64,000 bases of DNA from a virus, in IMG/VR virus record IMGVR_UViG_3300027973_000028, positions 1 to 64,000 of that record, one strand, 5' to 3'. Numbering within the stretch: position 1 is the first letter of the stretch; every line of letters begins with the position of its first letter. This document shows, one piece after another, positions 49,101 to 58,061 of this stretch. The notes under the pieces were generated by a model. The model was not told the DNA's origin. It did not search any database and saw only the letters and a program-made list of their open reading frames with translations. The translations under genes and the position numbers were made by a program.

Positions 49101-51918
49101 CGGCGGTGGATGCAGCGGAGTCATACGAGGTGTTGATCGCTCCGCTATAGAATCCTCCGGCTTTTAAGACTGATTTAATATACTTTACGTACTCTCCGGT
49201 CGTTCCAATTGTCCAGGCACTGGATACGTTTCCGGCATCCATGTCCCAGGTATAATCAAAATTTCTCCAAACAAGATCAGAAGAATTAAATACAGAATCT
49301 CTTCCAGAAGTAAGGTTAACGCACGGGATATCATTTTGTGATTGACCAGGGATTGTACCCCCAGCATCTACAACAGTTGGTTGACCTTTTTGAATTATTG
49401 TATAATTTCTTACTACAGTTCCTACAGATCTTTTTAACTGTAATTGTCCTTCTCCCTGATAGTGTATTCTTATACTTGAAGAGTATGTTCCCTTAAAACT
49501 AAGTGGTTTATCTGTTGCTGTTTGGTATGAATAGGCTGTTTCTAATTCAAATGGGTAGGCAATAAAATAATTTGTTGGATCAATATTATTATTAAGTAGT
49601 TTTGAATTTGAACTTTTTAGGCTAGGAATTTCCTTGACAACATACGGCCCAAATCCATCTGGTATATTTATAATTGGAGATACAGTATCTGTATAAGCTT
49701 GAACAAAATTGCTTGAAGATGGAATAGAAAATAAACTATAAGAACTTGCTATGTTTTCCTCTATCGAAGATGCGACCTGTGTTGCATTTGCTATTAATAC
49801 ATCTGGATTTGTTATCTCAATATAAAATTCTATAGAACTTAAATCAATAAAAGAAATTTTATCTTTTTGGTAGGTTGGAAGTGTTTCTTTTAACGAACGC
49901 AAATAGTATTCACCGATATTAAGCGGTGATGGGATAATACTTCTTGCATATCTGGTTTCATTTGAGCCAACAGTAACATTTACAAATAATTGTTCTTTTT
50001 CTTCTGTCAAAAGGGCATCTTGATTCATCGCCCAAGACGAATTCCATTCTCCAACAAAGTTAAATAAAGAAGATCTTGTATCTATTACCCTCGATGCATA
50101 TGATCTTGAATAGAGGGCATATGAAACTGAGTTATATAAAAACTTAAACGGACCTTCTACCACTGCTGAAATTAAACTTGTATTATTTTCTTCAAAAACA
50201 GATTGTTCATTATTTAATTTTAGAACAGCAGATTTTGAGGCTATGCTATAGATTGAATTACAATATTCTAAAAAAGAAAAAGAAGTAAATATTATATTTC
50301 CCTGTGCTACGGCGTCGCCAATTGTTGGAAACTCAAATAGTGCGCCGACGGAGGAATTTGAAGATGAACTAATGCCTATGTTTAAAAAGCTTTTAGAAGA
50401 ATTAACTCCAGATATTGTTCTATATGAACCCTTTTTTAGCCCAAAGATTCCATAATCTTCGTTTTCAAATATGGTAGAATCTATATTCCATCCACCATTT
50501 TTTGTTTCGTCAAGTATTTTTGAGGTTGTTACATATTGATAGTAAGTTGGGACAACTGTTGCATTAAATGCATTTATCTTTATTTCTGAATGTATGAATG
50601 GTTCCTCTGAAGGGTACAGTGACCCATCGACCAATAATGTTCCATTGTGTATTTTTACATAATTATTTATTAATATATTAGCTTTTTCAGAGATTTTTTT
50701 TGTTGGACAAAATGTAAGTATATCAAAATCTTTTAATGAATCAATAGACTGAATATCAATCATCCAGTAATTTGCTTTAGTTTTATCTAAGCTGTTCGCT
50801 GCTTCACTTATTGGATTTTTAAATGTAAATTTAGAAAAGTTAAATGGAGATTTTTCAAGTCTATAGAATACATATGGTTTAATAATTTCTAAAGATTGGG
50901 TATCAAAAGAATCATATAAGACACCAACGTTTACTGTTTTTTGTTTTATACCAGTAGTTGTTTCTAAGTCAGAAAAGTAATCGATTAGCTCTAGGTTAAC
51001 TGACTGTTTAGACCTAGCTATTAGTCTCCAGTTAAATACTTCATAAGTTCTATTATCTGCTATTGCTCTTTTAGGAACAAAAACCTGATATCCAGTTGAA
51101 TTAATATTAACATTAAATATATCTGAATATTTTTTATTAAACTTTTTTACAGAAAATACTTTTTTATTATAATTATTATCTACAACAAAAGTTTCTTCTG
51201 GTATTTGTTTAAAGTATTGAACAGTATTAATTGATTCTGAGTATCTTAAGTACTGTGAAGTCGCTTTTCCATTTGAACCGCATTCAATTTTATCGTAAAT
51301 TAATTTAAGATTAATTGGATCAGAAGAATCTAAGCCTATAATTATCTTGTATGGAATTTCCGTATCTTGATAATTATCTTCCGTTATAAATGGTTCAAGT
51401 AATATTTTATATTTTTTTCTACCAGTATTTATATCTACGTGATCTTGATTTTGTGAATTCAAAACTTTGATATTCAATGACGCATATAGGGATTGTGGTA
51501 TATATTCTGATAGACCATACGTGCTGTGGTTTACTGGAGCAGATATAAAAAATCTACTTACATAATAATAATGAAAAAATTCATCAGAATTTATTTCTGA
51601 AACTTTTAAGATTTCAGTTTGATAATCCTTTAGCAGAAAAGAATCACTTATTGATATGTCTTGGCTTGGGAATATTGTATTTCCTGTTTCATCTTCTAAG
51701 ACGCCAAGCTCATTTGCATAATAAGTTTTTACTCCTCTGTCTAAAAATATTTTATTTTCAGGTATAGAATTTGATATGTCTATAACAGTTAAATTATTTT
51801 TAGGAGATAATTCTTCATTAACAAAATAAGCTATGTTTGCTGCGTCGTCGGGAACTGACGACCCAATTTTTATTGCGTTTTCTTTTTCGCTAATTGTTAT
51901 ATTTTTAAATAGCTTCAT
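46150..51918 (-). CDS. Giant tail/baseplate protein with peptidoglycan-binding-like domain
   Basis: 1922 residues, mostly beta-structure, A+T-rich. At about residues 895-970 WTIGTTGEYVKYIKSVLKAG, then GFYSGAINTSYDSAASTAVS and AFQNRMETSGVRFDGIVDGK form a PG_binding_1-like three-helix domain, as on endolysins. It may anchor the tail or fibre at the host wall. The C-terminal part has HGCSYPRGGFVVIRIPDEVK and ISFQIQNLDGEIWEI. It directly follows the split giant protein gene (one base apart). No in-frame CGG was found across its length. Confidence 0.7.
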   Translation of the reverse strand: MKLFKNITISEKENAIKIGSSVPDDAANIAYFVNEELSPKNNLTVIDISNSIPENKIFLDRGVKTYYANELGVLEDETGNTIFPSQDISISDSFLLKDYQTEILKVSEINSDEFFHYYYVSRFFISAPVNHSTYGLSEYIPQSLYASLNIKVLNSQNQDHVDINTGRKKYKILLEPFITEDNYQDTEIPYKIIIGLDSSDPINLKLIYDKIECGSNGKATSQYLRYSESINTVQYFKQIPEETFVVDNNYNKKVFSVKKFNKKYSDIFNVNINSTGYQVFVPKRAIADNRTYEVFNWRLIARSKQSVNLELIDYFSDLETTTGIKQKTVNVGVLYDSFDTQSLEIIKPYVFYRLEKSPFNFSKFTFKNPISEAANSLDKTKANYWMIDIQSIDSLKDFDILTFCPTKKISEKANILINNYVKIHNGTLLVDGSLYPSEEPFIHSEIKINAFNATVVPTYYQYVTTSKILDETKNGGWNIDSTIFENEDYGIFGLKKGSYRTISGVNSSKSFLNIGISSSSNSSVGALFEFPTIGDAVAQGNIIFTSFSFLEYCNSIYSIASKSAVLKLNNEQSVFEENNTSLISAVVEGPFKFLYNSVSYALYSRSYASRVIDTRSSLFNFVGEWNSSWAMNQDALLTEEKEQLFVNVTVGSNETRYARSIIPSPLNIGEYYLRSLKETLPTYQKDKISFIDLSSIEFYIEITNPDVLIANATQVASSIEENIASSYSLFSIPSSSNFVQAYTDTVSPIINIPDGFGPYVVKEIPSLKSSNSKLLNNNIDPTNYFIAYPFELETAYSYQTATDKPLSFKGTYSSSIRIHYQGEGQLQLKRSVGTVVRNYTIIQKGQPTVVDAGGTIPGQSQNDIPCVNLTSGRDSVFNSSDLVWRNFDYTWDMDAGNVSSAWTIGTTGEYVKYIKSVLKAGGFYSGAINTSYDSAASTAVSAFQNRMETSGVRFDGIVDGKVDSQTKSLFVSAMSLGIINSVTAKNLCSSNGVSKYYDAALSQGDINEINSGGKYRRVSYSGGGIGTQVTRIQDVIFFTIPDGAETVKNIKINFGTLENWRNVTVVSYGFSPVNHAANNVSFANTINNSVYNGYTVNKKPDSSGNVILSMHDQPIGNCKYVYIYFRTNDTVINQSKYGNAEGYQIRSIRCDIVGNATTTAPVYGDPEEIEVPVSETYNAFPSLNKPEIEDIANYWTENNPNVYYDANTLKSNQSGYLIYTVDTEKYYSWNGSSWSEVSFSENTEKNIRTDTKVITKTVDAYVTATTAEKFSDLSALKNHTVKYDTNTVKTIPLTFGSLVYSYLNKSYTESLSSSIKLSTANFTASSGVVFDFTKQLYVDLNGSNSVSLTSLVSETGSNVSSPSSVLSINYLETNPSSGNATRLTIETSATYYSGSSVISTPLKYINQYLMKNLNNVIVPKKESITTLDGTLLLCNEFGKPVGIPSGSEISSYFGSTATEQEKDARLGFVYVKNRIPEQDGFIYGFYDFAQKEFLGDTVSYVDMIVRGINNIFLAVVAYDSDGNTQNIIDYIGPKVSTTFIPTNIPIKKICPVYSVKYNSGTAIKIGNMDSYVDKKQAWPLIITSGSFTKSINISDISIYEDWKSNYINQTLIATYDTTSAKGVNWSNIFGRGYYDVKNEKPILVSDKQIKLRQTPLVVWPEPTNYKNSVAPLFKPQIEIYTKETSSSEWEKLSLSEVRDYNCSSGLIEFNNRIIPSDENLIKVNYVIKNSDLMIYQSNGETVPLNPFLNSKNIKFNKPLYIYVLPIKINKLSTNSADAAEYVPLQDYVPSYPYNFTYNSEIFNEYSPKHDPFALPIGIIYFTNNPNKKQTEIYDTRLRGGGIAAEHQFVQIDSEIDNLLSNWDVYPIHGCSYPRGGFVVIRIPDEVKNNFENIEEIYDIIRRNLTAGISFQIQNLDGEIWEI

Positions 51919-54900
51919 TTAGCTATCCTCGTAATCTGAATTTAAGTCTTGATATTCTGAAATAATATTTGGTGTTGATCCAAAAAAACCCATCTGATAC
52001 TGATCATATCTACTTATCGGGAACCATCTCGGTGGCAGCCAATTAACAGTCGAAGCTGACTCATTATCAAATTCCATATTATAATGCTGATAAGTAAAAC
52101 CTGGACTATCTATAATCTCTGAACCAGAGCTAGGTATTGCCGTATAAGATCCCGGAAGAGGAACTAGTTCATTTGAATAATGTAAATTATCATAATTCTC
52201 ATACCAATAAACTATGTCACCGTATATAGTAACGGGTGTTGATGATGGCGTAGATGCTAATTCAGTTTCCATAGAAACAAACCAGTAACCTGGCTTTGTT
52301 CTATCTTGGGCATAAAACGGACCAATATTAAAATTACCGTATTTATCTGCGTATACCATGCCCGCAGTTCCATATCTACCTGGAGTACTTGAACTTATGG
52401 AGTAATCGACCTCCTCTAGCGAAGAGTAGGCTGTTCTTGCCTTTTTCCAATAAATTGCTGGAGTGCTTGACGGAGGGACATTGCCCTGTCTCACATACCC
52501 CTTGATATATATATCCCCAAGCCCATCAGCCTTAATGTTCATCTTGTCGGGGGCTGCTTTAAAATCATATGTATAAATATTGCTAAGAGCAAGATCAATT
52601 AAGTATGAGTCTTGAAATGCTCCTGCGTTGCTGTTTTCGTGCGCATTAGGAGTTGGATAGGAAATGCCAGAAATATATACTTGTATTTGAGTTTTTACTG
52701 CTGGAGCGGGGCCGGAATATTTGAAGCTTGTAGTTACAAAACCATTTTGGTTAGTTGTTACATACTGGTTTTCTGCTGTTATTTCATCACCATAAATTCT
52801 AAATGTTTGATATGGTTTTGGATTTCCATTTATATCATAGGAAACAATAGAAATATATATAATATCATCTGATGTATCAAATATTTTTTGTGGAGATATC
52901 CATACTCCAGCTGTATCAAAATCATAATCATAATCAGATACAAAAACAAATCCTTCATCTATAGGATTATTCAAGGAATTTAAATAAAGACCAGAAGGAG
53001 TACTAGACTTATACTTCGAACCCTCATATGTCACGCTGTACAGCGAAGTTAATTGTGGTGTTGATGAAAAATATATTTTTCCAAAATAATCATCTAAATT
53101 AGAATCATAATAATTTTTATCAATATAATAAGAATTATTAACCGTATAGGTAACCAAATATTCTCTACCTGGTATTATTCTACTTTCATAAGTTTCACTA
53201 TCTAGTATGGCAAATTCATTTTGATTCAAAACATATACTTGATCTCCACTTTGAATAAAAGTAGAATTAAATATATAATATTCTGTTTCATCGTCTTCAC
53301 CTATTATATAATTGCCATTTTGATCTACTGAAGTCCATATATAATATTCTGGATTCAAATTAGATTGCACTAATACATTTCCGGTATAAGTATCTTGAAG
53401 TGTAATATTAGAAATATTTGGATATGCTAAATACAGTACAGCGTTATTGGATCCAATAATTATTTCTTCATTGTAAAATGTTAAATCTCCAGGAGTAGCT
53501 GAATCAGAAAAAAGTAGTTCATCGTATTGTACTGTTGCCCCATCATTATATACGTTAACTATAACTGGAGCACCCTGTCTTGGTATATCTGTTAATTGCA
53601 ATTCAAAAAAATTACCAATGTAAGCCTCTATAATTGGAGCTGAATATATATAATATTCATTATCTGGTAAGTCTAACCACCCAACATTTATATCTGGTTG
53701 TTTTGTATCTAAAAGGCTTATATTTTTATTATCATAATAATCTGCATAGTGTGCATTTACTTTTATTTCACTATATTCATACAGTTGAGTATCTGGATTA
53801 TATATTTCTTGTATAAAATTTACAGCAGAGTCGGGGGCAAAACCGCTTGAACTAACTTGTTTATTGGGTATGGAAAGAAGAACATCTTCACCCGAGCTTA
53901 CCGCATCTATTGAGGTTATTATATAATTTTCGTTATCCTCTGAGCCTAAACCAAAAGATTGTCTAGATAAACTACATGTTGAAACGAATGAATCAATCTG
54001 ACTAGAATTTATTGATCTACCAGAATCTTCTATCGTTTCACCAACCTGATATGCGTTTCCATATTTATCTAAATATCCATAAATCATCGGCGTACTTGAA
54101 AGAGGTTCACTTAGCTGTGTCCAAACCGGTGATTTAAATGGATAGTATGGGGTTGCTGCTAACCCATTTGTTATAATCAGTGTTTCTGAACCAGTTTGAT
54201 AATTAATCGTTGCTGCTTGAAAATAGTTTGAAGAGACTGGAGAATATATATTTTCTTCTAAGTAATCAAAATTTTGATTATAAATATTTAGCACAATATT
54301 AGGAGACGCTGGCACAAAGTAATCTGTGTCGTCAATATGGTTATGGGAAATGCCACCATGTTTTGGATCTTTTAGATCAAGAGTTTGGACTGTATTGTAT
54401 AATGGTTCTGGATTTATTTTTTTGCTACTAAAATAAATATTTTGTGGAGTTGAACCAATCGGAAAAATTAAAGGTGCTTTTATTTCATCTTTTGTTATAA
54501 GCACATCATCTATTATTGATGGATCATTAAATGAATTAACAACCATCTTTCCCTCTATGATATCTGTTATCCCAGTTAAATTTTTTGTTCCGTATACAGT
54601 AGATCCTATTTTAAAATTTGAATTTATATAATTTATATTTGGAGTTGAAAGAGAAATATATGAACCAGCGGTTGGATTAACCCAATAGCCTCTTCCATCT
54701 TCATTAAATGCAATTCTATAACCAGCATATGAATTTGTTTGATAAGAATCTGTTGATTCATTCCATTTTGATTTTGCGACTATTCTAATTTGAGAAGCTT
54801 TAGAAACATCAATTGAATTAGTATTAGGCGTAGCTTGATTGTTTACGTATGAATAATCGTATGTCTTTTCTCTGAAAGAAAGATCCCCATTTGTTAGTCC

Positions 54901-56409
54901 ATCGGAATTGACAACTTGTATTAAATTATACTCAGGACTTGCATCGCTTGACTGTAGGTAGTAGTTCTTAACAAAAAAGTCATCCCTATCAAGATATGAC
55001 ATATTCGTATAAAATACTGACGGAGTCGCATATTGATTATGCGCCGGCATGTGTAGTTCATAGACCAGAGAAACGCCAGCATTGTAGGGGGTTGCTGAGT
55101 TTGGATTACTTACATCTGGATCAGGGACATTCAATAGGTAGTTTGCATAGTATTCAAAATCTATTTCTATTGGATTGTAATGATCGGTATATGACGAAAG
55201 TGTAAATCCATCTGCTTGAAAATAACCCTCAAAGGAAACTGTTGCGGCATTGTCGGATAGTATTAAAAGTTTACCGTCTTCAAAATCGCCAAATCCAGAT
55301 TGGAAATATTCTCCTAATGGCGTAGCAGTGTCGTATACAAAGGGAATGTGAGACATGCCCTCTCCAGATAACCCTGCATAGTCCCATATGGCCTCATCCC
55401 AATTGGCATATCCTAAATTTGATGGATATGTTTCATTTATATATCTAACAAAAGAATTAAAATCTTTTGTTGGATTTCCATCAAAAGAAAAATATGGAGT
55501 TGAGGATTCAATGTCGGTGATTTCTAATACTTCCGGTGTAGCTCCAAGATAGTCAGAATTTGGAGTAGCTCCATAAGCCCTCCAAATATCTAGTTCTCTT
55601 CTAAGTGTTAACTTTAATCCATTTAAATCTACTGAAGGTGGATTTTGATATACATCTAATATTCTTTTTTTATAATTAGAATTATTTTCTAGAAATAATC
55701 TTTTTAATGCTACTCTTGATCCAAACTCATCAAATATATTAAAATACAACATGGCATCTTGGTCATAGGTTTTGCTATCTATAGACAAATTATTAAATTT
55801 TTTAAGAGTTATTATTTGATTATCTATAAAATTATGATAATAAATATAATCTGTTATTCTTGATTCATAAAAATTTTCTAAAGAACTAGATCTTGCAAGT
55901 TCTATGCCATCTCCAGAAACGGAAAGAGCCGACGATGGCACTGAATAAGATACGTAAACCCAATCAGTAATATCTTCATCTGCACTTGATATAAAAGAAT
56001 TAATATCTTGTAGATTTAATTCTGATTCAAAGTCATCTAAGTATTCTCCAACTAAAGATGAAATAAATTTTCCACCAACGGACTGTGCAACCTTTAATGA
56101 TGGGGTAGCTCCTTCTATTGAGTCTTCGTAGAGTGCGGTCCATGTTGGAAATTTAGAAAGTATACTTCTAGCTGAATCTGATATAACAGGAGTTTCTATT
56201 TCATGTATTAATACATTAACGAAAAGCAATAGGCCAAGAGCGGTTACATCTTCTACTTCAGAAAATATTTCTAATTGTATTTTTATATATCTTTTTGAAT
56301 TAGATAAAAATATAGAAGAAGAATCTATCGTTATTTCTGATTTCATCCATGGACCAGACTCATCATCTGATTCATATACTAGAAAATTAAATGTTGGTGT
56401 TTCGCTTCC
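51919..56409 (-). CDS. Giant tail protein with [S/A]TP motifs, 3' frame
   Basis: Downstream frame of a split gene; entering from the CGG at 56410-56408 by skipping the C it starts GSETPTFNFLVYESDDESGP. 1496 residues, beta-rich. Over twenty copies of a short [S/A]-T-P motif (for example GATPEV, SSTPYF, GSTPQN, SSTPSG, ASTPSSTP) are scattered through the chain with different codons, so the repetition is at protein level. It may mark turns between beta-strands or modification sites. An independent TTG start at 56451 is possible but would overlap the upstream frame by 65 bases. Probably a tail fibre or baseplate component. Confidence 0.65.
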   Translation of the reverse strand, partial: GSETPTFNFLVYESDDESGPWMKSEITIDSSSIFLSNSKRYIKIQLEIFSEVEDVTALGLLLFVNVLIHEIETPVISDSARSILSKFPTWTALYEDSIEGATPSLKVAQSVGGKFISSLVGEYLDDFESELNLQDINSFISSADEDITDWVYVSYSVPSSALSVSGDGIELARSSSLENFYESRITDYIYYHNFIDNQIITLKKFNNLSIDSKTYDQDAMLYFNIFDEFGSRVALKRLFLENNSNYKKRILDVYQNPPSVDLNGLKLTLRRELDIWRAYGATPNSDYLGATPEVLEITDIESSTPYFSFDGNPTKDFNSFVRYINETYPSNLGYANWDEAIWDYAGLSGEGMSHIPFVYDTATPLGEYFQSGFGDFEDGKLLILSDNAATVSFEGYFQADGFTLSSYTDHYNPIEIDFEYYANYLLNVPDPDVSNPNSATPYNAGVSLVYELHMPAHNQYATPSVFYTNMSYLDRDDFFVKNYYLQSSDASPEYNLIQVVNSDGLTNGDLSFREKTYDYSYVNNQATPNTNSIDVSKASQIRIVAKSKWNESTDSYQTNSYAGYRIAFNEDGRGYWVNPTAGSYISLSTPNINYINSNFKIGSTVYGTKNLTGITDIIEGKMVVNSFNDPSIIDDVLITKDEIKAPLIFPIGSTPQNIYFSSKKINPEPLYNTVQTLDLKDPKHGGISHNHIDDTDYFVPASPNIVLNIYNQNFDYLEENIYSPVSSNYFQAATINYQTGSETLIITNGLAATPYYPFKSPVWTQLSEPLSSTPMIYGYLDKYGNAYQVGETIEDSGRSINSSQIDSFVSTCSLSRQSFGLGSEDNENYIITSIDAVSSGEDVLLSIPNKQVSSSGFAPDSAVNFIQEIYNPDTQLYEYSEIKVNAHYADYYDNKNISLLDTKQPDINVGWLDLPDNEYYIYSAPIIEAYIGNFFELQLTDIPRQGAPVIVNVYNDGATVQYDELLFSDSATPGDLTFYNEEIIIGSNNAVLYLAYPNISNITLQDTYTGNVLVQSNLNPEYYIWTSVDQNGNYIIGEDDETEYYIFNSTFIQSGDQVYVLNQNEFAILDSETYESRIIPGREYLVTYTVNNSYYIDKNYYDSNLDDYFGKIYFSSTPQLTSLYSVTYEGSKYKSSTPSGLYLNSLNNPIDEGFVFVSDYDYDFDTAGVWISPQKIFDTSDDIIYISIVSYDINGNPKPYQTFRIYGDEITAENQYVTTNQNGFVTTSFKYSGPAPAVKTQIQVYISGISYPTPNAHENSNAGAFQDSYLIDLALSNIYTYDFKAAPDKMNIKADGLGDIYIKGYVRQGNVPPSSTPAIYWKKARTAYSSLEEVDYSISSSTPGRYGTAGMVYADKYGNFNIGPFYAQDRTKPGYWFVSMETELASTPSSTPVTIYGDIVYWYENYDNLHYSNELVPLPGSYTAIPSSGSEIIDSPGFTYQHYNMEFDNESASTVNWLPPRWFPISRYDQYQMGFFGSTPNIISEYQDLNSDYEDS

Positions 56410-56758
56410 GTGTAAGATTTGTAAAAGCGTGCTTATAGGAAATAATATCAACTCTTGAAGTTGTATCTATAAACCTGATAATATCAGGAGAAGCTGATTC
56501 GTAAATTACTTCACCATAATTTGTTACATAAATTGCATTGGGGTCATGCGATTCTGGGGCTAAAACCGAAGTAGACGGTGAAGCTAATTCAGTTCCAACA
56601 AAAGTATAATCACCTACTAAATTTAAACCAGTAGAAGATCTTTTGTATGAGTAGTTTTTATAGAATTTGTTGTTGTATAAATAAATAGGATCAGTAGTCC
56701 AAATATTACCAACCTTGTTGAAGTCTCCACTGCGAAGACCCAAGAGATAATTTTTCAT
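56387..56758 (-). CDS. Giant tail protein with [S/A]TP motifs, 5' frame
   Basis: 123 codons beginning MKNYLLGLRSGDFNKVGNIW, with TELASPSTSVLAPE and SASPDIIRFIDTTSRVD, similar in style to the 3' frame (T/S-P motifs). Codon 117 is CGG (56410-56408), then only six codons (KRNTNI) to the stop. The +1 step at CGG joins it to GSETPTFNF. The fused chain would have 1612 residues. On its own the fragment looks like the N-terminal domain of a structural protein cut in the middle of a strand. Confidence 0.6.
   Translation of the reverse strand: MKNYLLGLRSGDFNKVGNIWTTDPIYLYNNKFYKNYSYKRSSTGLNLVGDYTFVGTELASPSTSVLAPESHDPNAIYVTNYGEVIYESASPDIIRFIDTTSRVDIISYKHAFTNLTRKRNTNI
56407..56410 (-). other. +1 recoding site, CGGA (giant tail protein)
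   Basis: Zero-frame codons CTT ACA CGG AAG; skipping the C gives CTT ACA GGA AGC GAA and enters the 1496-codon frame. Zero frame stops seven codons after the CGG. The overlapping region is 65 bases and CGG is its only rare codon. Confidence 0.5.
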
Positions 56759-56774
56759 TACTAATCCTCTTTAA

Positions 56775-58034
56775 TTAATCTAGCCAAATAGAGTACTCAG
56801 AAGTAATTCCATTTTCTGGGTGCACGAACATTAAATGCTGACAAGGTCTGCTCATAGACGAGAAGTATTCTTGAGCATAGGTGTTATAGCTTTCTGGGGA
56901 ACCAGATATTCTTAACATGGAGCTTCCTATTGTCATCTTAAATTGCTGATGATAATGGCCCATAAAAACATCATCAAAATGTTCAGGAATTGCTCCATCT
57001 TTCCATCCCATTATTTTTTTATAGTAACCATGGAAAGCATTTGGTGCAGGCATTTGATCGCCATGAATTAACAAGCTGCTGTAATTGCCGATTGTATCAA
57101 CGGCATACCAGTTTCTTTCTCCTACGCCATCTGGGATGTTAAAGGTTACTCTTTCGTCATCTCCAACAATCAACTCAATAATCTTATAGAGCATTCTATC
57201 CATGTTGGTTTCTGGATCGTGCTGTTTGCGTGCTCTTCCGCCTACCGCTCCATGGTTTCCTATCACGCCAGTAATGTGTACGTGATTAAAATTTTCCAAT
57301 GCGGTCTTAACAAAGTTCCCAAGTATTCTTGGACCATTAACGGCAACTTGTCTATACAGGCCAGAGTCTATAAGGTGGCTTTGCCCAGGAAAAATCTCTT
57401 CACCTTCGACTATATCGCCTAACAACCAAATATGAAGGTCATTTACTTCATGATCCATTCTTTGAATCTCTGTTATTTCTAACAGCTTTTCTGTATATCT
57501 TTCTATTCTTTCTTCTAATACATTAGTATTATAGTCAGGTGTTACCTTACCCATTTGCCAGTCTGCAAAGACTACTACTGCAGTTTCGGGAACTTTTTCT
57601 TTATTCTTCTTTAAAGAAGGAGCTTTAATTTCTGGGAACTCAAAGCCGGCAAAGGCGTCGTAAGCTGCAGCGTAGGCTGCTCTTACAACCTCATCTTGCA
57701 CATTCTTAAGAGTCTGTACTCTCTTAGCCAATCTTCTATTTTCTGATCTTAGAAATTCATTTCGTGAATCAGATACATCTGACACTGGATCAGTTGAGTC
57801 ATACTCTTTGTCTTCGTACATAGAAGGATCTTCTAAGGTAATGACAGAAGATTGAGTGTACATTGAATCTTTATCATTAATAAAATCAGTGATTTCATCA
57901 TCACTTATTTCAGCTGCATGCAGCGAATCACCCAATATATCGCCATTGCCGACACCCTCAAAAACAATACCCTTTGCTTGTCCAATGTTTGGAGCACGCA
58001 CTATATACTTATTTGTTATAACAAAATTTTTCAT
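56775..58034 (-). CDS. Metallophosphoesterase in the tail operon
   Basis: 419 residues. The first ~50 (KNFVITNKYIVRAPNIGQAK) resemble the small protein at 29827-30021; a coiled coil (about 85-110) follows. The calcineurin-like core has AVVVFADWQMGKVTPDYN, WLLGDIVEGEEIFPGQ (GDxxE), ITGVIGNHGAVGG (GNH), LLIHGDQMPAPN and DVFMGHYHQQFK (GHxH). This is the complete metal-binding set of a phosphodiesterase or phosphatase, related to phage-encoded MPEs. Its place inside the baseplate genes is unusual; it may act on DNA or nucleotides during infection. Confidence 0.85.
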   Translation of the reverse strand: MKNFVITNKYIVRAPNIGQAKGIVFEGVGNGDILGDSLHAAEISDDEITDFINDKDSMYTQSSVITLEDPSMYEDKEYDSTDPVSDVSDSRNEFLRSENRRLAKRVQTLKNVQDEVVRAAYAAAYDAFAGFEFPEIKAPSLKKNKEKVPETAVVVFADWQMGKVTPDYNTNVLEERIERYTEKLLEITEIQRMDHEVNDLHIWLLGDIVEGEEIFPGQSHLIDSGLYRQVAVNGPRILGNFVKTALENFNHVHITGVIGNHGAVGGRARKQHDPETNMDRMLYKIIELIVGDDERVTFNIPDGVGERNWYAVDTIGNYSSLLIHGDQMPAPNAFHGYYKKIMGWKDGAIPEHFDDVFMGHYHQQFKMTIGSSMLRISGSPESYNTYAQEYFSSMSRPCQHLMFVHPENGITSEYSIWLD

Positions 58035-58061
58035 ATATCAAAGACCTGTGACTTTTTGATG

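Noticed and set aside
47733-53816. Several 60-150 codon plus-strand frames within the tail genes
   Set aside because: All lie antisense to long, well-supported minus-strand genes and have no ribosome-binding sites or recognisable domains.
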